The translations under genes were made by a program, and so were the position numbers. Shown piece after piece: positions 45,708 through 54,336 of a DNA stretch of 64,000 bases; position 1 is the first letter of the stretch, and every line of letters begins with the position of its first letter. This stretch comes from Paenibacillus faecalis (GTDB lineage: Bacteria > Bacillota > Bacilli > Paenibacillales > Paenibacillaceae), in NCBI RefSeq assembly GCF_900289175.1, contig NZ_LT985747.1, positions 2,756,624 through 2,820,623 on the forward strand, written 5' to 3'. The notes under the pieces are model-generated. The model was not told where the DNA came from. It worked only from the letters and a program-made list of their open reading frames with translations, and did not search any database.

Positions 45708-45754
45708 CAAAAAGAGGTGCCCCGCAAGATCTATAGATCTTGTGGGACAGCCTC
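45708..45754 (-). terminator. Terminator of the thuA-like gene
   Basis: Minus strand GGCTGTCCCACAAGATC-TATA-GATCTTGCGGGGCACC followed by CTCTTTTTG; includes a perfect 18-bp palindrome CAAGATCTATAGATCTTG. Confidence 0.8.
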
Positions 45755-45769
45755 ATATGAAAGGTAATT

Positions 45770-46501
45770 TTATACAAGCACACCCAAAGGACGAACAGAA
45801 GACTCGGAATGACCGAATACAGGTTTGACTGTGTAGGCATTAGCTGCTGTCCATCTAATCCCATTGGAAATGACTTTTAAAATTTCAGGGTTATAATATG
45901 TCGGATATGTTTCATGACCAGGGCGGAAATAAAAAATACGTCCTAGCCCGCGTTTAAAGGTACATCCACTCCGAAATACTTCTCCACCCGCAAAATTGCT
46001 CACAAAAATCAGTTCATCCGGTGTGGGGATATCAAAAAACTCACCGTACATTTCTTCGTGTTCGAGAATGATATGACTATTCACTCCTGATGCAATCGGA
46101 TGTGTCGGATTGACAGACCACAAAACCTCCTGCTCTCCGACCTCACGCCACTTTAAATCGCAGCTCGTGCCCATCAGTGCTTTAAACGGCTTGGAAAAGT
46201 GTCCTGAATGAAGGACAACTAACCCCATACCTTCTTGGACGCGTTTTACGACCTTGGCTACAATTTCATCCTCCACTCGATCATGAGCCATATGGCCCCA
46301 CCACAGCAATACGTCGGTCGAGTTCAAAACTTCATCGGTTAATCCGTGCTCCGGTTGATCTAGCGTTGCTGTTCTAATGTTAAACTCCGGACTTTCCAGA
46401 CCCTTAGCCAAAGCCATATGGATACCTTCCGGATAAACTTGTTTAACCTCATCGTGTATATTTTCGTGTACGAACTCGTTCCAAATCGTCACATTTAACA
46501 T
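45770..46501 (-). CDS. ThuA domain protein (trehalose-utilisation-like)
   Basis: 243 aa ThuA-like class I glutamine amidotransferase fold: [10 protein letters not shown] start, [56 protein letters not shown]. ThuA proteins occur in disaccharide oxidation pathways beside Gfo/Idh/MocA enzymes, as here; the reaction is not established. ATG 46499-46501 with GGGGGAA upstream; the frame is open earlier but overlaps the next gene. Confidence 0.88.
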   Translation of the reverse strand: MLNVTIWNEFVHENIHDEVKQVYPEGIHMALAKGLESPEFNIRTATLDQPEHGLTDEVLNSTDVLLWWGHMAHDRVEDEIVAKVVKRVQEGMGLVVLHSGHFSKPFKALMGTSCDLKWREVGEQEVLWSVNPTHPIASGVNSHIILEHEEMYGEFFDIPTPDELIFVSNFAGGEVFRSGCTFKRGLGRIFYFRPGHETYPTYYNPEILKVISNGIRWTAANAYTVKPVFGHSESSVRPLGVLV

Positions 46502-46547
46502 GTAGCTGTTTCCCCCTAGTTCATTTACAGACCGCCAATTGTAGGTT

Positions 46548-47516
46548 TTACACCCACCACATTTCTCCAAGCGGCTCTTCAATCAATACCTGCTGCAGAT
46601 TCTGAACTGCTCTGGAGAAGCCTTCCTCTACAGACATCAATCCGTCTTCATGTTCAATGCTTACGACATAATCGTATCCAACAAGACGCAATGCGCTCAT
46701 CATATCTGCCCATTCTTTAATATCATGACCATAGCCTACGCTGCGGAACTGCCAAGCGCGATCCAACATTTGAGTGTAGGACTGCATATCGGTCACACCG
46801 TGTTTATTCACGTTTACAGGATCGATGACGGTATCCTTGGCATGGAAATGATGAATCGCTCCTTCACGTCCCAAAATATGAATGGCTTGAACAGGATCAA
46901 TACCTTGCCACCACATATGGCTAGGATCAAGGTTTGCACCGATCACTTCTCCTGCTGCTTCACGCAGGCGCAGCAGCGTTGCAGGCGTGTGTACCGAGAA
47001 CCCGCCATGAAGTTCCAGACCCACTTTCACACCGTGATCCGCTGCAAATTTACCCCACTCGCTCCAATAAGGAATGACTTTATTTTTCCACTGCCAATCC
47101 AAAATTTCTTGATAATCATTTGGCCACGGTGCTACAGGCCAGTTCGGATACTTCGCATCTTCATGATCTCCAGGACAGCCTGAGAATGTATTAACTACAG
47201 GAACTTCAAGCTTCTCAGCCAACTCTACTGTTTTTACATAGACGTCGTGAAATTCCTGTGCAATTTTCTTTTGCGGATGCAGAGGATTGCCGTGGCAGCT
47301 CAAAGCGCTGATGATAAGACCACGGGATTCAACTGCTTTTTTAAAGTCTTTCAGAGCTGTTTCATTCTGGAGCAGTTCATCTGGATTACAGTGTGCGTTT
47401 CCAGGATAACCTCCGGTTCCGATCTCTACCGCTTTCAAACCTTTGGAAACGACATAATCCAGTGCATCTTCCAATTTACGACCACTTAACAACACCATGA
47501 ATACTCCCAGTTTCAT
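46548..47516 (-). CDS. Sugar phosphate isomerase/epimerase family protein (AP-endonuclease-2 TIM barrel)
   Basis: 322 aa TIM barrel. Metal-site residues are visible as Glu in VGLELHGGF, Asp/His in [13 protein letters not shown], His in IHHFHAKDT and Glu in [12 protein letters not shown]. Related proteins isomerise or epimerise keto-sugars and inositols. Encoded between the Gfo/Idh/MocA and ThuA genes on one strand, so probably part of the same catabolic route. Confidence 0.88.
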   Translation of the reverse strand: MKLGVFMVLLSGRKLEDALDYVVSKGLKAVEIGTGGYPGNAHCNPDELLQNETALKDFKKAVESRGLIISALSCHGNPLHPQKKIAQEFHDVYVKTVELAEKLEVPVVNTFSGCPGDHEDAKYPNWPVAPWPNDYQEILDWQWKNKVIPYWSEWGKFAADHGVKVGLELHGGFSVHTPATLLRLREAAGEVIGANLDPSHMWWQGIDPVQAIHILGREGAIHHFHAKDTVIDPVNVNKHGVTDMQSYTQMLDRAWQFRSVGYGHDIKEWADMMSALRLVGYDYVVSIEHEDGLMSVEEGFSRAVQNLQQVLIEEPLGEMWWV

Positions 47517-47667
47517 AGTATCCCTCCTGCTTCAAAGTTTACTGCATCGATTATTTGGTTTACTGTTCATTGTTATGAAGGCTTAGTCTTCAAAGCAATC
47601 TGCTGTTCGAATCCGGTTATAACGGTTACAGTAAATCGCTTTAAGGATTTGAGTTTTCGGAACATGC

Positions 47668-48750
47668 TTATTTTAACAAATTCAAAGCTACGGTTCGATA
47701 ACGGCTTTCAAGAACAATATGTCTTCCTTCCGAAGAGGACTGCTGAAACGAATGCATGATTTCCAAAATATGATAAGCCATTTGCGCACTTGCCCGATGA
47801 TCACGGTGATTCTCAATCGCCTGAACCATGTCATTGATCCCAAGTCCGCGCTCGTTCCTTCCGCACTCGAACACAGGTTCAAGTGTCTCCCACTGCTCTT
47901 GACCCGGACGACGTAATTTTACATCACCGTTAAAATAGTTCGGATCAGCCAGAGAGAGCGTTCCCTGAGTTCCGTAAATCTCCATCCAAGGCAGATCTGA
48001 TCCGCCAAAGATATCAAAACTGGTGATCATCGTCAAAATGGAGCCGTTCTCAAAATCTACCGTGCCGGCCAAATGAGTTGGTGTTTGAACCGTAATCGCC
48101 TTGCCGCTATTCGGTCCTGAACCGATCATACGATCCGGGATCTGAATTCCGGTTGATGCGCTTACCCGGCAAGCAGGCCCTAAAAGCTCAACCATAGCTG
48201 CCAGAAAATACGGTCCCATATCCATCATCGGTCCACCACCCGGAGCATAGAAAAATTCAGGATTGTGATGCCAGGCTTCGGGCCCAAGACCCATATTAAA
48301 GGCGGTCGCTGCAATCGGTCTGCCAATCAGACCTGATTCGATAGCTGCCTTCGCAGTTTGAACCGTTGATCCAAGAAACGTATCCGGTGCGCATCCTACT
48401 CGAAGTCTCTTTTGATCCGCCAGGCTGATGATTTGTAGCCCCTCTTCAAGCGTAACCGCAAGCGGCTTCTCACTATATACATGCTTTCCCGCTTCCAATG
48501 CAGCGATATCTACATTGGCATGGCTGGCCGGAATGGTCAAGTTGACAATTAAATCAATTTCAGGTCGAGCAAGCAATTCCTCTACGTTGTAAACGTTCGC
48601 GATGTTGAACTCATCAGCACGCTGCCGTGCGCGCTCGGGTATGAGATCAGCGCAGGCAACCACTTCAACCAATGGACTATCCTTCAAGTTTTTTAAGTAA
48701 ATGCCGCTGATATTCCCACAGCCGATTATTCCTGCCTTCATCTTGATCAT
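47668..48750 (-). CDS. Gfo/Idh/MocA family oxidoreductase
   Basis: 360 aa NAD(P)-dependent sugar or inositol dehydrogenase. Rossmann motif AGIIGCGNISGIYLKNL at the N-terminus; the EKP motif (HVYSEKPLAVTLEE) with catalytic Lys; C-terminal alpha/beta domain with PGGGPMMDMGPYFLAAM. ATG 48748-48750 has AGGAG eight nt upstream. First gene of the three-gene sugar group, divergent from the AraC regulator. Confidence 0.92.
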   Translation of the reverse strand: MIKMKAGIIGCGNISGIYLKNLKDSPLVEVVACADLIPERARQRADEFNIANVYNVEELLARPEIDLIVNLTIPASHANVDIAALEAGKHVYSEKPLAVTLEEGLQIISLADQKRLRVGCAPDTFLGSTVQTAKAAIESGLIGRPIAATAFNMGLGPEAWHHNPEFFYAPGGGPMMDMGPYFLAAMVELLGPACRVSASTGIQIPDRMIGSGPNSGKAITVQTPTHLAGTVDFENGSILTMITSFDIFGGSDLPWMEIYGTQGTLSLADPNYFNGDVKLRRPGQEQWETLEPVFECGRNERGLGINDMVQAIENHRDHRASAQMAYHILEIMHSFQQSSSEGRHIVLESRYRTVALNLLK

Positions 48751-48805
48751 CGGTGTCACTCCTAGAAGTGTGAATATGCTCGGGCAATCTTAGTACCATG
48801 GTATT

Positions 48806-48819
48806 CCTAAACGTTTTCA
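48806..48819. promoter_or_regulatory. cre-like site in the divergent region
   Basis: TGAAAACGTTTAGG on the minus strand, close to the cre consensus but lacking the final C position. May place the sugar group under CcpA. Confidence 0.35.
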
Positions 48820-48830
48820 TTTAAAATGAA

Positions 48831-48861
48831 TTATATGATCAAAACATGAACTATCTGGTCA
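48831..48861. promoter_or_regulatory. AraC-type direct-repeat operator
   Basis: Two copies TATATGATCA and TATCTGGTCA, exactly 20 bp apart, between the divergent dehydrogenase and AraC genes. Two-turn direct repeats are typical of AraC-family binding. Confidence 0.55.
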
Positions 48862-48891
48862 TTATTTTTATCTTTAAAAGGAGAATCATTG

Positions 48892-49704
48892 ATGCATGAA
48901 GAGAAAACTACCCAGGTTATGGCAGCCAATTTCTCATTTCATCGAAAACCGTTTGAGATGACCAAATCAAACGGTTTTGACACATATTTGATGCGCCTTC
49001 AAACCGATGGCCGCTGTCGTGCCCGAGTCGACAGCAAGCTATCGCTGATTGAACCCGGAGATCTCTTAATTTTCAGCCCGGGTCAGCCTTACGAACTCAA
49101 AATCGATGACGAAGTAAACCCTCAAGGAAAATTAACTATTGAAAGTGGAGATTACCACATCTTTTTTAAAGGCTCCTGGATCGACTCTTGGTGGAACTCG
49201 CAGAAACGTCCGACACGAATCCGCATTCCACTAGAGGACCGCTATCTCGGTCTCTTTCGTCAGCTTGTACTGGAACAGCGCCGTTTATCCAATCAATTTC
49301 CCGAAATCTCAGACTACACCATGAGAATACTGTGTCTTGAAGTAGATCGACTGCTCTCTGAGCAACCTTCTACGACACCTAAACTGTATCTTGCCCATCG
49401 TATGAAACATTATATAGAAGAAAATGCCTCATCCATCTTTAAACTTGAGGATGTCGCTGCTCACGTTGATATCAGCGTGTCGCGAGCAGTGCATTTGTTC
49501 AAAGAAGCCTTCGGAATCACCATCATGCAATATACACTGGAGGTTCGGCTTGATATGGCCCGAGAAAGAATCATTTTTAGTCCGATGTCGCTTGAGGCTG
49601 TAGCTGAGACATCCGGTTTTAAGAACTACACGTATTTTCACCGAGTTTTCCGTTCACGATTCGGAGTTTCACCAAAACAATTTCGAATTGCGAACCGAAC
49701 GTAA
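48892..49704 (+). CDS. AraC-family transcriptional regulator
   Basis: 270 aa. N-terminal cupin-like sensing domain (KLSLIEPGDLLIFSPGQPYEL), C-terminal double HTH (FKLEDVAAHVDISVSRAVHLFKE and LEAVAETSGFKNYTYFHRVF). Divergently transcribed from the dehydrogenase gene, so likely the regulator of that sugar group in response to its substrate. ATG 48892 lies eight nt after AAGGAG; an in-frame TTG precedes it. Confidence 0.92.
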   Translation: MHEEKTTQVMAANFSFHRKPFEMTKSNGFDTYLMRLQTDGRCRARVDSKLSLIEPGDLLIFSPGQPYELKIDDEVNPQGKLTIESGDYHIFFKGSWIDSWWNSQKRPTRIRIPLEDRYLGLFRQLVLEQRRLSNQFPEISDYTMRILCLEVDRLLSEQPSTTPKLYLAHRMKHYIEENASSIFKLEDVAAHVDISVSRAVHLFKEAFGITIMQYTLEVRLDMARERIIFSPMSLEAVAETSGFKNYTYFHRVFRSRFGVSPKQFRIANRT

Positions 49705-49718
49705 ATCCCCATAATCGG

Positions 49719-49764
49719 AAAAGACTGTCCTGTAAAGCAGTGTTTAGCTGCTTACAGGACAGTC
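49719..49764. terminator. Bidirectional terminator between araC-type gene and 107-aa gene
   Basis: GACTGTCCTGTAAAGCAG ... CTGCTTACAGGACAGTC, a 17-bp stem; the minus strand ends in TTTT. Same GACTGTCC stem type as other terminators here. Confidence 0.85.
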
Positions 49765-49792
49765 CCCTTATACTGAACTATTGCTCGTTTAT

Positions 49793-50116
49793 TTACTTTC
49801 CTGGTTGTTGATTCTGATCACGCTGCTTTATCGCCTCAGACACCGTCATGGCCAGATCATCATTGCCATATAAAGAGAGAACACCGAGCAGGGTTTGGTC
49901 TGTAATCTCCCCCGCCTCCTCTTTTGGTACCGTCAGCTTAATTACTCTAGTCAGACGCTCGTTCATCATCTGATCGGGATAGGCCCTTTGATATAATTCG
50001 GCAGGGTCCAGTTCGTGATTAATACACCATTGTGCAAACACGAGAATCATCATGTCCTCATCCTGCCTGTAACTTTCCACGATTCTTTCTTCTATCGATT
50101 TATTTGCAGATCCCAT
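49793..50116 (-). CDS. Small unknown soluble protein, 107 aa
   Basis: Not recognised. Hydrophilic, mostly helical, acidic, with no cysteine cluster (one Cys in FAQWCINHELD). GAGGAGG RBS nine nt before the ATG and a terminator downstream show that it is a real single gene. No context clue to function. Confidence 0.65.
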   Translation of the reverse strand: MGSANKSIEERIVESYRQDEDMMILVFAQWCINHELDPAELYQRAYPDQMMNERLTRVIKLTVPKEEAGEITDQTLLGVLSLYGNDDLAMTVSEAIKQRDQNQQPGK

Positions 50117-50217
50117 ACTTCTGTTACCTCCTCATGATCAAGGGAGCTTGCCTGTATAAACCTCCCTGATTCCATGAAGACATTATACCCGTTCTAACGT
50201 AGAAGTTAAAATAATGC

Positions 50218-50919
50218 TTATTCTGTCACTTTGATGAATGCAAGATTTCGTTTAGCTTCTTTATCCTTCTTTTTCTTACTTATTGTGCCCAAAGTAACCA
50301 CAGCAACAATGACAGCAATTTCAAAACCGTATTTTACTACCGGATTAGCAAACCAGTGATGAATAAGCGGCTCATCCACAAACATTTTCGAAGCTGTCCA
50401 GGCCAGTACAGCCGCACCGATTGTAATAATGATCGGATACCTCTCCGTAAACTTCAGAATGATGGTACTTCCCCAGATCATAATCGGAACAGAGATGGCA
50501 AGACCGATGATGACGAGCAGAAATTCTCCTTCGGCAGCACCGGCAACAGCGAGAACATTATCCAGACCCATCATCGCATCAGCGATTATAATAGTACGGA
50601 TCGCAGTCCACATTTGACTTTCTGCTGATATTTCGTGTTTCTTCTCCTCTGTCATCAGCTTGTAAGCAATCCAAAGCAGTGCCAGTCCTCCGATCAGTCT
50701 TAACCCCGGAATTAACAGGAGCTGAACGATCAAAAGTGTAGCAACAATACGGATTACAATGGCGCCAACAGTACCCCAGATGATCACTTTCTTTTGATCT
50801 TCTTTCTGCACATTTCGGGCAGCAAGACCAATGACGATGGCGTTATCCCCGGCAAGAACCAAGTCAATAACAATAATCGCCATGAGCGCACTCCAGAATT
50901 CCATTGACATTACATCCAT
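50218..50919 (-). CDS. TerC family membrane protein (probable Mn2+ exporter)
   Basis: 233 aa, about seven membrane helices. The two TerC acid motifs are DLVLAGDNAIVIGLAARN and IIIADAMMGLDNVLAVAGAAEGEFL. TerC/YkoY proteins export Mn2+, often to metallate secreted proteins. ATG 50917-50919 with GGTGG nine nt upstream; the frame is open through the leader hairpin but without a better start. MntR in this window could be its regulator, but no MntR box or Mn riboswitch is seen. Confidence 0.9.
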   Translation of the reverse strand: MDVMSMEFWSALMAIIVIDLVLAGDNAIVIGLAARNVQKEDQKKVIIWGTVGAIVIRIVATLLIVQLLLIPGLRLIGGLALLWIAYKLMTEEKKHEISAESQMWTAIRTIIIADAMMGLDNVLAVAGAAEGEFLLVIIGLAISVPIMIWGSTIILKFTERYPIIITIGAAVLAWTASKMFVDEPLIHHWFANPVVKYGFEIAVIVAVVTLGTISKKKKDKEAKRNLAFIKVTE

Positions 50920-50982
50920 GTTCCCTATCCACCTTTCTTCGTTTATTTGTATGGTTCCTCTTCCCGGTGAACTCATTCCATG

Positions 50983-51025
50983 AAAAAAGCGCCTTTCCTT
51001 AAATAAAGGAAAAAGGCACTTTTTG
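50983..51025. terminator. Terminator-like hairpin in the terC leader
   Basis: AAAAAGCGCCTTTCCTT-AAAT-AAGGAAAAAGGCACTTTTT pairs into a terminator on either strand. On the minus strand it lies 64 bp ahead of the terC ATG, so it may attenuate terC or end a short upstream RNA. Confidence 0.7.
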
Positions 51026-51142
51026 AGCACATAAAAAGATTTTATTCCATAAATCATCCTCTGGTTTTGTCCAAGCGCTTTTTGATATGATAGGATCGCC
51101 TGACACAATAATTTTTCGAGAACCTCATGGAAAGGATTGACT

Positions 51143-51742
51143 ATGAAAAAGTGGATCATACCTGCGTTATATATCCTCGTCCTCGCTCTCGCTTTTACTT
51201 ATAGAAATGAAATTTTAGACTGGCTAAATACCAACGATTCCTTTTTTGTTCTATTGACTTTAGCCACCCTGTTCGCTCTATTCCCTATTCTCCCTTATAA
51301 AGCAGTCATTGCCGTATTGGGATATGTCTATGGTACTTTTTTAGGTGCTTTAATCGCTTGGCTCGGTACAACTTTTGCCGCCATCATCATATATTTTCTT
51401 GCCGCTTTCGCTTTTCGTCAGCCAGGAAGAAAACTTCTCGCCAAATATGCTTATCTGGATTCGTTCACTACCGCTGTCGAAAAGCATCCATTTAAAGCGA
51501 TTGTCATCGCTCGCCTCGCTCCGATTGTGCCGCAAATGGCTGTCAACATATATGCAGGTGTCGCTTCAATTCCTTTCTGGATTTATACAGCTGCCTCGGG
51601 GCTTGGAAAAATTCCTGCGATCCTTATTTATGCTTACCTGGGAAACGGCCTAGCTCATAATCCGCTGCTGTTTGCTGTGCTTGCTTTCGTATTAATGGCT
51701 GCTGCTGCTGTTATTTTCATATTATATCGGAAGAAATATTGA
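51143..51742 (+). CDS. TVP38/TMEM64 (VTT, DedA-like) membrane protein
   Basis: 199 aa, five or six membrane helices with the VTT signature GYVYGTFLGALIAWLGTTFAA and IVIARLAPIVPQMAVNIYAGV. VTT proteins move lipids or small solutes across the membrane by proton coupling; the precise substrate is unknown. ATG 51143 after AAAGG; an in-frame TTG precedes it by two codons. Confidence 0.88.
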   Translation: MKKWIIPALYILVLALAFTYRNEILDWLNTNDSFFVLLTLATLFALFPILPYKAVIAVLGYVYGTFLGALIAWLGTTFAAIIIYFLAAFAFRQPGRKLLAKYAYLDSFTTAVEKHPFKAIVIARLAPIVPQMAVNIYAGVASIPFWIYTAASGLGKIPAILIYAYLGNGLAHNPLLFAVLAFVLMAAAAVIFILYRKKY

Positions 51743-51760
51743 ACCATCTCGTGAGATTTT

Positions 51761-51789
51761 TTGGATAGAAGGGTAAAATGATTTATAAT
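51761..51789 (+). promoter_or_regulatory. msrAB promoter
   Basis: TTGGAT (51761-51766), 17 bp, TATAAT (51784-51789), 52 bp before the msrAB ATG. Confidence 0.65.
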
Positions 51790-51841
51790 TAAATTTATAC
51801 TAATTTTTGAAGTAACTTCACCTAGGATTTGGAGGGTTATT

Positions 51842-52810
51842 ATGAATAATACACAATCAACGACTGAGCTTGCCACGTTTGCGGGAGGATGTTTCTGGTG
51901 TATGGTCTCTCCTTTTGAAGAGATGCCTGGCATTCTCAAGGTTGTATCCGGCTACACCGGCGGCCACACAAAGAATCCGACCTACGAAGAGGTATGCTCC
52001 GATACGACCGGCCATTATGAAGCCGTACAAATCACGTTTCAACCACAAGTGTTCCCATATGAGAAATTGCTTGAGCTGTTCTGGCAGCAGATTGATCCGA
52101 CCGATCCCGGCGGACAATTTCACGATCGGGGCACTTCATACCGTACAGCTATTTTCTATCATACCGAGGAGCAGAAGCATCAAGCCGAGGCATCCAAACA
52201 AGCTCTTGAAGCAAGCGGCCGATTTGACAAACCGATCGTTACCGCCATCATCCCAGCCAGCGAATTTTATGAGGCGGAAGAATACCATCAAAACTATCAT
52301 AAGAAAAACCCCCTTCATTACAAACGATATCGTAAAGGGTCCGGGCGAGAGGATTTCATCGAAAAACACTGGTCTCCTGCAATAGACAAGGAGGAGCTGA
52401 AAAAACGTCTAACGCCTCTTCAATATGATGTCACACAAAATAACGCTACCGAACCGCCCTTCCAAAATGAGTTTTGGGATCACCAAGGAGAAGGGATTTA
52501 TGTTGATATCGTTTCTGGCGAGCCTCTCTTCAGTTCGCTGGACAAGTATGACGCTGGCTGCGGTTGGCCAAGTTTTACGCGCCCGATTCAGGAATATCAT
52601 GTAAAAGAAAAGCTTGATCTAAGCCACATGATGGTACGAACTGAAGTCCGAAGCAGACAGGGCGACTCCCATTTGGGACATGTCTTTGAGGACGGACCTG
52701 GTCCAAATGGTCTTCGATACTGTATCAATTCTGCCGCTCTTCGCTTTATCCCAAAAGAAGATATGGAGAAGGAAGGTTACGGTGAATATTTGAAGTTGTT
52801 TAACACATAA
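51842..52810 (+). CDS. msrAB: Peptide methionine sulfoxide reductase MsrA/MsrB fusion
   Basis: 322 aa fusion of both stereospecific methionine sulfoxide reductases. MsrA part (1-155): catalytic Cys in [10 protein letters not shown], plus [12 protein letters not shown]. MsrB part (about 170-310): [28 protein letters not shown] with the catalytic Cys in [11 protein letters not shown]. The MsrB zinc CxxC pairs are not present. It repairs oxidised methionine in the cytoplasm. RBS GGAGGG. Confidence 0.96.
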   Translation: MNNTQSTTELATFAGGCFWCMVSPFEEMPGILKVVSGYTGGHTKNPTYEEVCSDTTGHYEAVQITFQPQVFPYEKLLELFWQQIDPTDPGGQFHDRGTSYRTAIFYHTEEQKHQAEASKQALEASGRFDKPIVTAIIPASEFYEAEEYHQNYHKKNPLHYKRYRKGSGREDFIEKHWSPAIDKEELKKRLTPLQYDVTQNNATEPPFQNEFWDHQGEGIYVDIVSGEPLFSSLDKYDAGCGWPSFTRPIQEYHVKEKLDLSHMMVRTEVRSRQGDSHLGHVFEDGPGPNGLRYCINSAALRFIPKEDMEKEGYGEYLKLFNT

Positions 52811-52898
52811 CGTCTTATAAAGCCAAAAATTCCTCCGATGAACTGTCGTAAAAGAGGGTAATAAATAAGTACACTTACATGACAAGGAGGAATTCTTG

Positions 52899-53081
52899 AT
52901 GCCCTGGAATAAAGATGACTATCCCCCTTCCATGAAAAATCTGGAGCCTAGAGTACGCAATAAAGCGATTGAAATCGCCAATGCCTTGCTTGAGGAAGAC
53001 TATGAGGAAGGTCGTGCCATCGCTATAGCTACTGCCAAAGCCCACGAATGGAATGAAAATCATCCTGAGCATAAGGAGTAA
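52899..53081 (+). CDS. YdaT-N-terminal-like small protein, 60 aa
   Basis: 60 aa, beginning MPWNKDDYPPSMKNL with the stretch VRNKAIEIANALLEEDYEEG and ending HPEHKE. This matches, from memory, the N-terminal segment of the general-stress protein YdaT, but here it stands alone without the C-terminal domain. AAGGAGG lies 8 nt before ATG 52899. Function unknown. Confidence 0.75.
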   Translation: MPWNKDDYPPSMKNLEPRVRNKAIEIANALLEEDYEEGRAIAIATAKAHEWNENHPEHKE

Positions 53082-53141
53082 ACATCCTAAAAGTTTGGCT
53101 GAGGGTTGTAAATGTCACCTTCGTATATAGGACAATAAAGT

Positions 53142-53172
53142 AAAAAAGCTCGCCCTATTTGGGCGAGCTTTT
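53142..53172. terminator. Bidirectional terminator between ydaT-like and yitT-like genes
   Basis: AAGCTCGCCC-TATTT-GGGCGAGCTT, flanked by A's and T's so that it works on both strands. Confidence 0.9.
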
Positions 53173-53183
53173 CATATTCACGG

Positions 53184-53864
53184 TTAACGGCTACTAATGG
53201 AATGCTGCGCTTTGGCAGTCACGCCTTTTCTCGGATCGCGTACCGCTTTTGGTTTCTTCTCCAAGCCGTACGTTGCTGTTATCGTAATTACCTGACCCGC
53301 AATAGTGACCGCTAGAATCGTATACATCGTTTCAACCAGCGGCAGATAGAACAGCGAGAGCAGAAGTACAACGGCGTCCATCAGAAAAAACACCGTACCT
53401 ACCTTTAATCCGCTCCATTCACTGATCAATACGGATATCGCGTCGTCTCCTCCCGTTGCTCCGCCAAAGCGAAGAACGATTCCGGCTCCAATTCCCGTAA
53501 GCACACCAGAAATGATGGCGGCTATCAACAGATTGTTACTCAGATCGATAACGAGCGGAGAATAACGTTCCATAACAGCATAAAAAAGTGAAAACATACC
53601 AGCGGCAATCATCGTGTTAAATATAAATTTGCGGCCCTTGATGAACCAGGCGATAAAGAGCACCACTATATCCATAAGGAGCATGCTAAGCGCCGTTGGT
53701 AAATCCAAAATATATTTGCCGAGCAGCGCCAGCCCCACAAATCCGCCTTCCGATAAATGGTTCTGAAAATTAATATGATAATAGGTAAATGCAAGTAAAA
53801 AAGTTCCGAACAAAATGGCTAACATCGTGTACATCATCGAAATGATGTCTTTTCTTGTCCTCAT
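53184..53864 (-). CDS. YitT family membrane protein without the C-terminal DUF2179 domain
   Basis: 226 aa, five or six membrane helices with YitT features (GGFVGLALLGKYILDLP, GIGAGIVLRFGGATGGDDAI). Full-length YitT proteins have about 280 aa with a DUF2179 tail; here the C-terminus is a short basic segment instead, so it is a short form, not a truncation by frameshift. Function of the family is unknown. A long repeat-containing leader lies upstream. Confidence 0.85.
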   Translation of the reverse strand: MRTRKDIISMMYTMLAILFGTFLLAFTYYHINFQNHLSEGGFVGLALLGKYILDLPTALSMLLMDIVVLFIAWFIKGRKFIFNTMIAAGMFSLFYAVMERYSPLVIDLSNNLLIAAIISGVLTGIGAGIVLRFGGATGGDDAISVLISEWSGLKVGTVFFLMDAVVLLLSLFYLPLVETMYTILAVTIAGQVITITATYGLEKKPKAVRDPRKGVTAKAQHSISSR

Positions 53865-53925
53865 AAAGGCTCCCTCTAGTCTTTGTAGAATAGTCAGACA
53901 CAGTCCAACCTCTACGAGAAGGTAA

Positions 53926-54077
53926 CCTTGAGGAGTTCATCCTTCGCATCAAAGCTTCCTACCTTTCGTAAAGAGACTGTCCTCTGTCTTTAGACGTCCG
54001 ACTTTGCTCTACGAAGGAAGCTATGTGTATGAGAGATCATAACGTTTCCAAATCGTCCTTGGGGATTTCGTCCTTCG
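53926..54077 (-). other. Structured, repeat-containing leader of the yitT-like gene
   Basis: Two 21-bp direct repeats (53926-53946 and 54057-54077; 18 of 21 identical, CCTTGnGGAnTTCnTCCTTCG) bracket an imperfect inverted repeat (53953-53975 with 54007-54022, core AGCTTCC / GGAAGCT and CGTA / TACG). Transcription from the promoter at about 54117 would include all of it. I match it to no known riboswitch. Confidence 0.55.
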
Positions 54078-54106
54078 GGAACACATGGTATCCTGATCCT
54101 TTCTTG

Positions 54107-54151
54107 TTTAGTTAACTAAATATATTATAACACATTCATACTGTTAACCAA
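54107..54151 (-). promoter_or_regulatory. yitT-like gene promoter with GTTAAC operators
   Basis: -35 TTGGTT (complement of 54146-54151), 16 bp, -10 TATAAT (complement of 54124-54129), +1 about 54117. A perfect 14-bp palindrome TTTAGTTAACTAAA (54107-54120) covers the start; a related TTTGGTTAACAG overlaps the -35. The rest of the 54152-54247 gap is AT-rich with a weak Fnr-like half site near 54190. Confidence 0.55.
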
Positions 54152-54247
54152 ACATGTTTTTTGAATTAATTGGAAAATTTTCGGCCTGATGTGAAAATTT
54201 TCATTGCAATTTATTCATGTATATGTTCACGATTCCGAAAAATACCG

Positions 54248-54291
54248 TGTGATCAAAATCACCATTGCCCCTCTCCTGCCCTGCCTATACT
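54248..54291 (+). promoter_or_regulatory. hmp promoter with Fnr-like box at about -42
   Basis: Box TGTGATCAAAATCACC (54248-54263) and -10 TATACT (54286-54291). With +1 at 54298 the box centre is at -42.5, the same geometry as at adhE. Confidence 0.7.
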
Positions 54292-54336
54292 TAATTAACA
54301 AAGTTACACAATTTTAGAGAAGAGAGGGGTTTTGAC

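Noticed and set aside
45610..45864. Minus-strand open frame of 84 codons after the ThuA gene
   Set aside because: It overlaps the real C-terminus of the ThuA protein, spans the terminator hairpin and has no RBS.
51060..51085. cre-like AAGCGCTT before the VTT gene
   Set aside because: Three mismatches to the cre consensus.
50940..51142. yybP-ykoY manganese riboswitch before terC
   Set aside because: The conserved aptamer segments could not be found; only the terminator hairpin is supported.
54190..54205. Second Fnr-like site TGTGAAAATTTTCATT upstream of hmp
   Set aside because: One half-site is poor and it is about 100 bp from the predicted start, so it was not listed as a box.
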